DNA of 11,651 nt, from positions 1-11,651 of the forward strand of contig DAHUYY010000035.1 in assembly GCA_027306845.1 (NCBI GenBank). The letters run 5' to 3'. How positions within the stretch are numbered: the stretch's first letter is position 1; every line of letters starts with the position of its first letter. The position numbers and the translations under genes were made by a program. This DNA comes from Vulcanimicrobiota bacterium. GTDB taxonomy: Bacteria > Vulcanimicrobiota > Vulcanimicrobiia > Vulcanimicrobiales > Vulcanimicrobiaceae. This document shows positions 10,202 to 11,651 of this stretch, in pieces. A model generated the notes under the pieces. That model saw nothing but the letters and a program-made list of their open reading frames with translations. It did not search any database and had not been told where the DNA came from.

Positions 10202-11559
10202 CGTGCGAACGATTCCTCGTGAATGCTCAACACTTCCCGTGCGATCCGCGTCTTCTGGAAGATCTCGGCGTACTCCGACGCGGGGACGCTATCGGCGACG
10301 ATTCCGGCCGATGCCTGCCACCAAATGCCTCCGTCGGCCGCGTGAAGACTTCGCAAGGTGATACAGGAATCGAAATCGCCCTCGAAGCTCCAGCGCCCGA
10401 CGCTCCCGGCGTAGAAGCCGCGCGTTACCGGCTCCCATGCATCGATGAGTTCCATCGCCCGGATCTTCGGCGTTCCGGTCACCGTCCCGGCGGGGAAGCC
10501 GGCTGCAAACAGGTCGAGTGCGTCGCACTCATCGCGGAGCTCGCCGACGCAATCGGAGACGATGTGCATGACGTGGCTGTATCGTTCGATTTGGAGCAAC
10601 TCTTCGACGCGAACGCTACCGAGTTTACAGACCGATCCGAGATCGTTGCGCCCGAGATCGACGAGCATAACGTGCTCGGCACGCTCTTTCTCGTCGGCGA
10701 GCAATTCCGCGGCGATGCGTGCGTCGCTCTCCGGGCTCGCTCCGCGCGCGCGCGTGCCGGCAAGCGGCCGAATGCGCGCCCGCCGCCCGTCGAGGCGCAC
10801 GAGAAACTCCGGCGAGGCCCCGAAGAGCGCTCCGAATTCCGTATCGATGAAGAACATGTACGGCGAGGGGTTCCGTCGACGCAGCGCGCGGTAGCAATCG
10901 AGCGGCTCGCCTTCAAGCTCGGCGTGAAAGCGAATGCCGAGTTGGATTTGGTAGACATCTCCGTCGGTAATCGCCCTCTGCGCGCGATCGACCAACGCTA
11001 AATAGCCGGAACGATCCAAACTCGCGTGCATCGCTCCGCGCGCCCGAAATGCGCCGGGAAGCGAGGCGCGAGCGGCGAGTAAGCGTTCGATATATCCATC
11101 GATGCGGTTATCGAGTTCGCCGACATTATCGCCGCAGCACCAGAGCGTCAAACCGTGCGTGTAGTGATCGAAGATCAACCACGTGCCGGGAATCGCGACG
11201 ACCGCCGCCGGCATCGCGGGGGGATCGGGAGGGCGGGCGTGCAAGCGCGCCGTCGCGCGCGCGGCGTCGTACGAAAAGGCGAGCAGCGCTCCTCCGCCGG
11301 GCGCTGCGTCGCCCGGCGGCCGGTACGCGTCGACGAACGAACGAATCTCGTCGTACATCGTCGGCGTGCTCGCGAATGACTTCACCGCGCGATAATCCAA
11401 TCCGACGAATGAAAAACGCGAGAGCGTTCCGCCGGCATCGACGCTCTCCAAAAGGCAACTCGCACCCGGTTGCGCGAGCGCACGGTAGGCGAGAATCGGC
11501 GTGAGCGTGTCGGACGCGATCGTACGCGACCGCACGCTTTGGGCTTCGCTCGGTCGCAC
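10198..11559 (-). CDS. trpE: Anthranilate synthase component I (TrpE)
   Basis: Converts chorismate to anthranilate with ammonia from TrpG, the committed step of tryptophan synthesis. The 453-aa protein carries an N-terminal LLES (36-39), the conserved tryptophan feedback-binding motif, and then the chorismate-binding fold: NPSPYMF (230-236), GASPEFLVR (247-255), PLAGTRARG (265-273), DLGRNDLG (301-308), HVMHIVS (329-335), FPAGTVTGTPKIRAMELID (355-373) and GFYAGSVG (381-388). Glu295 and Glu432 lie where the Mg2+ ligands are expected. A267 in PLAGT is the anthranilate-synthase type; classical aminodeoxychorismate synthases (PabB) carry Lys there. The start is GTG with an in-frame TAA two codons before it; no Shine-Dalgarno is obvious, so coupling to the upstream gene is likely. 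A second GTG at codon 9 is possible. No leader peptide or trp attenuator is seen. Confidence 0.9.
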   Translation of the reverse strand: MRPSEAQSVRSRTIASDTLTPILAYRALAQPGASCLLESVDAGGTLSRFSFVGLDYRAVKSFASTPTMYDEIRSFVDAYRPPGDAAPGGGALLAFSYDAARATARLHARPPDPPAMPAAVVAIPGTWLIFDHYTHGLTLWCCGDNVGELDNRIDGYIERLLAARASLPGAFRARGAMHASLDRSGYLALVDRAQRAITDGDVYQIQLGIRFHAELEGEPLDCYRALRRRNPSPYMFFIDTEFGALFGASPEFLVRLDGRRARIRPLAGTRARGASPESDARIAAELLADEKERAEHVMLVDLGRNDLGSVCKLGSVRVEELLQIERYSHVMHIVSDCVGELRDECDALDLFAAGFPAGTVTGTPKIRAMELIDAWEPVTRGFYAGSVGRWSFEGDFDSCITLRSLHAADGGIWWQASAGIVADSVPASEYAEIFQKTRIAREVLSIHEESFAR

Positions 11560-11562
11560 GCG

Positions 11563-11651
11563 TTAAGGTTTCAGCGTCGGGTTTTCTTGGGTGATACGTG
11601 CGGCAAACGCCGGCGGCAGCGCATCGAGGATCGCCCCGACATCGCTCGCCG
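11563..11651 (-). CDS. 3' end of an unidentified gene upstream of trpE
   Basis: Reading minus-strand codons in the trpE frame gives an open C-terminus, ASDVGAILDALPPAFAARI followed by TQENPTLKP, ending at TAA (11565-11563). Only three bases separate this stop from the trpE GTG, an operon-like spacing. Too little is present for identification. The pattern 'DVxxxLxxLPxxxxRI' is reminiscent of the C-terminal helix of class V aminotransferases such as cysteine desulfurases, but that is a weak hint. Confidence 0.5.
   Translation of the reverse strand, partial: ASDVGAILDALPPAFAARITQENPTLKP

Noticed and set aside
10198..11559. Naming the TrpE-like gene pabB
   Set aside because: The motif is PLAGT with Ala rather than the Lys typical of aminodeoxychorismate synthase, and the LLES feedback motif is present. 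Some PabB enzymes also have Ala, so a small doubt remains.

Overview
The window is GC-rich bacterial chromosome carrying the two largest subunits of RNA polymerase and the first step of tryptophan biosynthesis. Nearly everything is on the minus strand. In transcription order on that strand: the 3' end of an unidentified gene, trpE, trpG, a 194-bp leader, rpoB, then rpoC. RpoC and RpoB look like those of the Terrabacteria side of the tree (Chloroflexota, Armatimonadota, Eremiobacterota, Firmicutes): the trigger loop and the region near the beta catalytic lysine lack the large insertions seen in Escherichia coli. An uncultured Eremiobacterota- or Armatimonadota-like source is a guess, not something proved here.

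The unusual feature is the gap between rpoB and rpoC. These genes are normally adjacent, co-directional and co-transcribed. Here a 1.1-kb segment separates them, and it holds two small genes on the opposite strand: a secreted or membrane-anchored coiled-coil protein and a short lipoprotein, overlapping by 16 nt. The non-coding DNA supports separate transcription of rpoB and rpoC. A 52-nt near-perfect hairpin with a U-rich tail ends rpoB, and lies mostly inside the 3' end of the convergent lipoprotein gene. rpoC has its own promoter with a perfect TATAAT, back-to-back with a probable leaderless promoter for the small genes. An operator-like dyad lies between the two promoters. rpoC ends in a textbook intrinsic terminator.

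RpoB itself is long (1462 aa). It has a basic low-complexity N-terminal extension, roughly 150 extra residues in the beta lobe, and a strongly acidic tail of about 100 residues. All catalytic motifs of both subunits are intact. trpE and trpG overlap by ATGA and would form anthranilate synthase. They occupy the place upstream of rpoB where rplKAJL usually lies, and no clear terminator separates trpG from rpoB, so read-through is possible.

I see no mobile elements, CRISPR arrays, tRNA or rRNA genes. No stretch over 300 bases lacks a gene.
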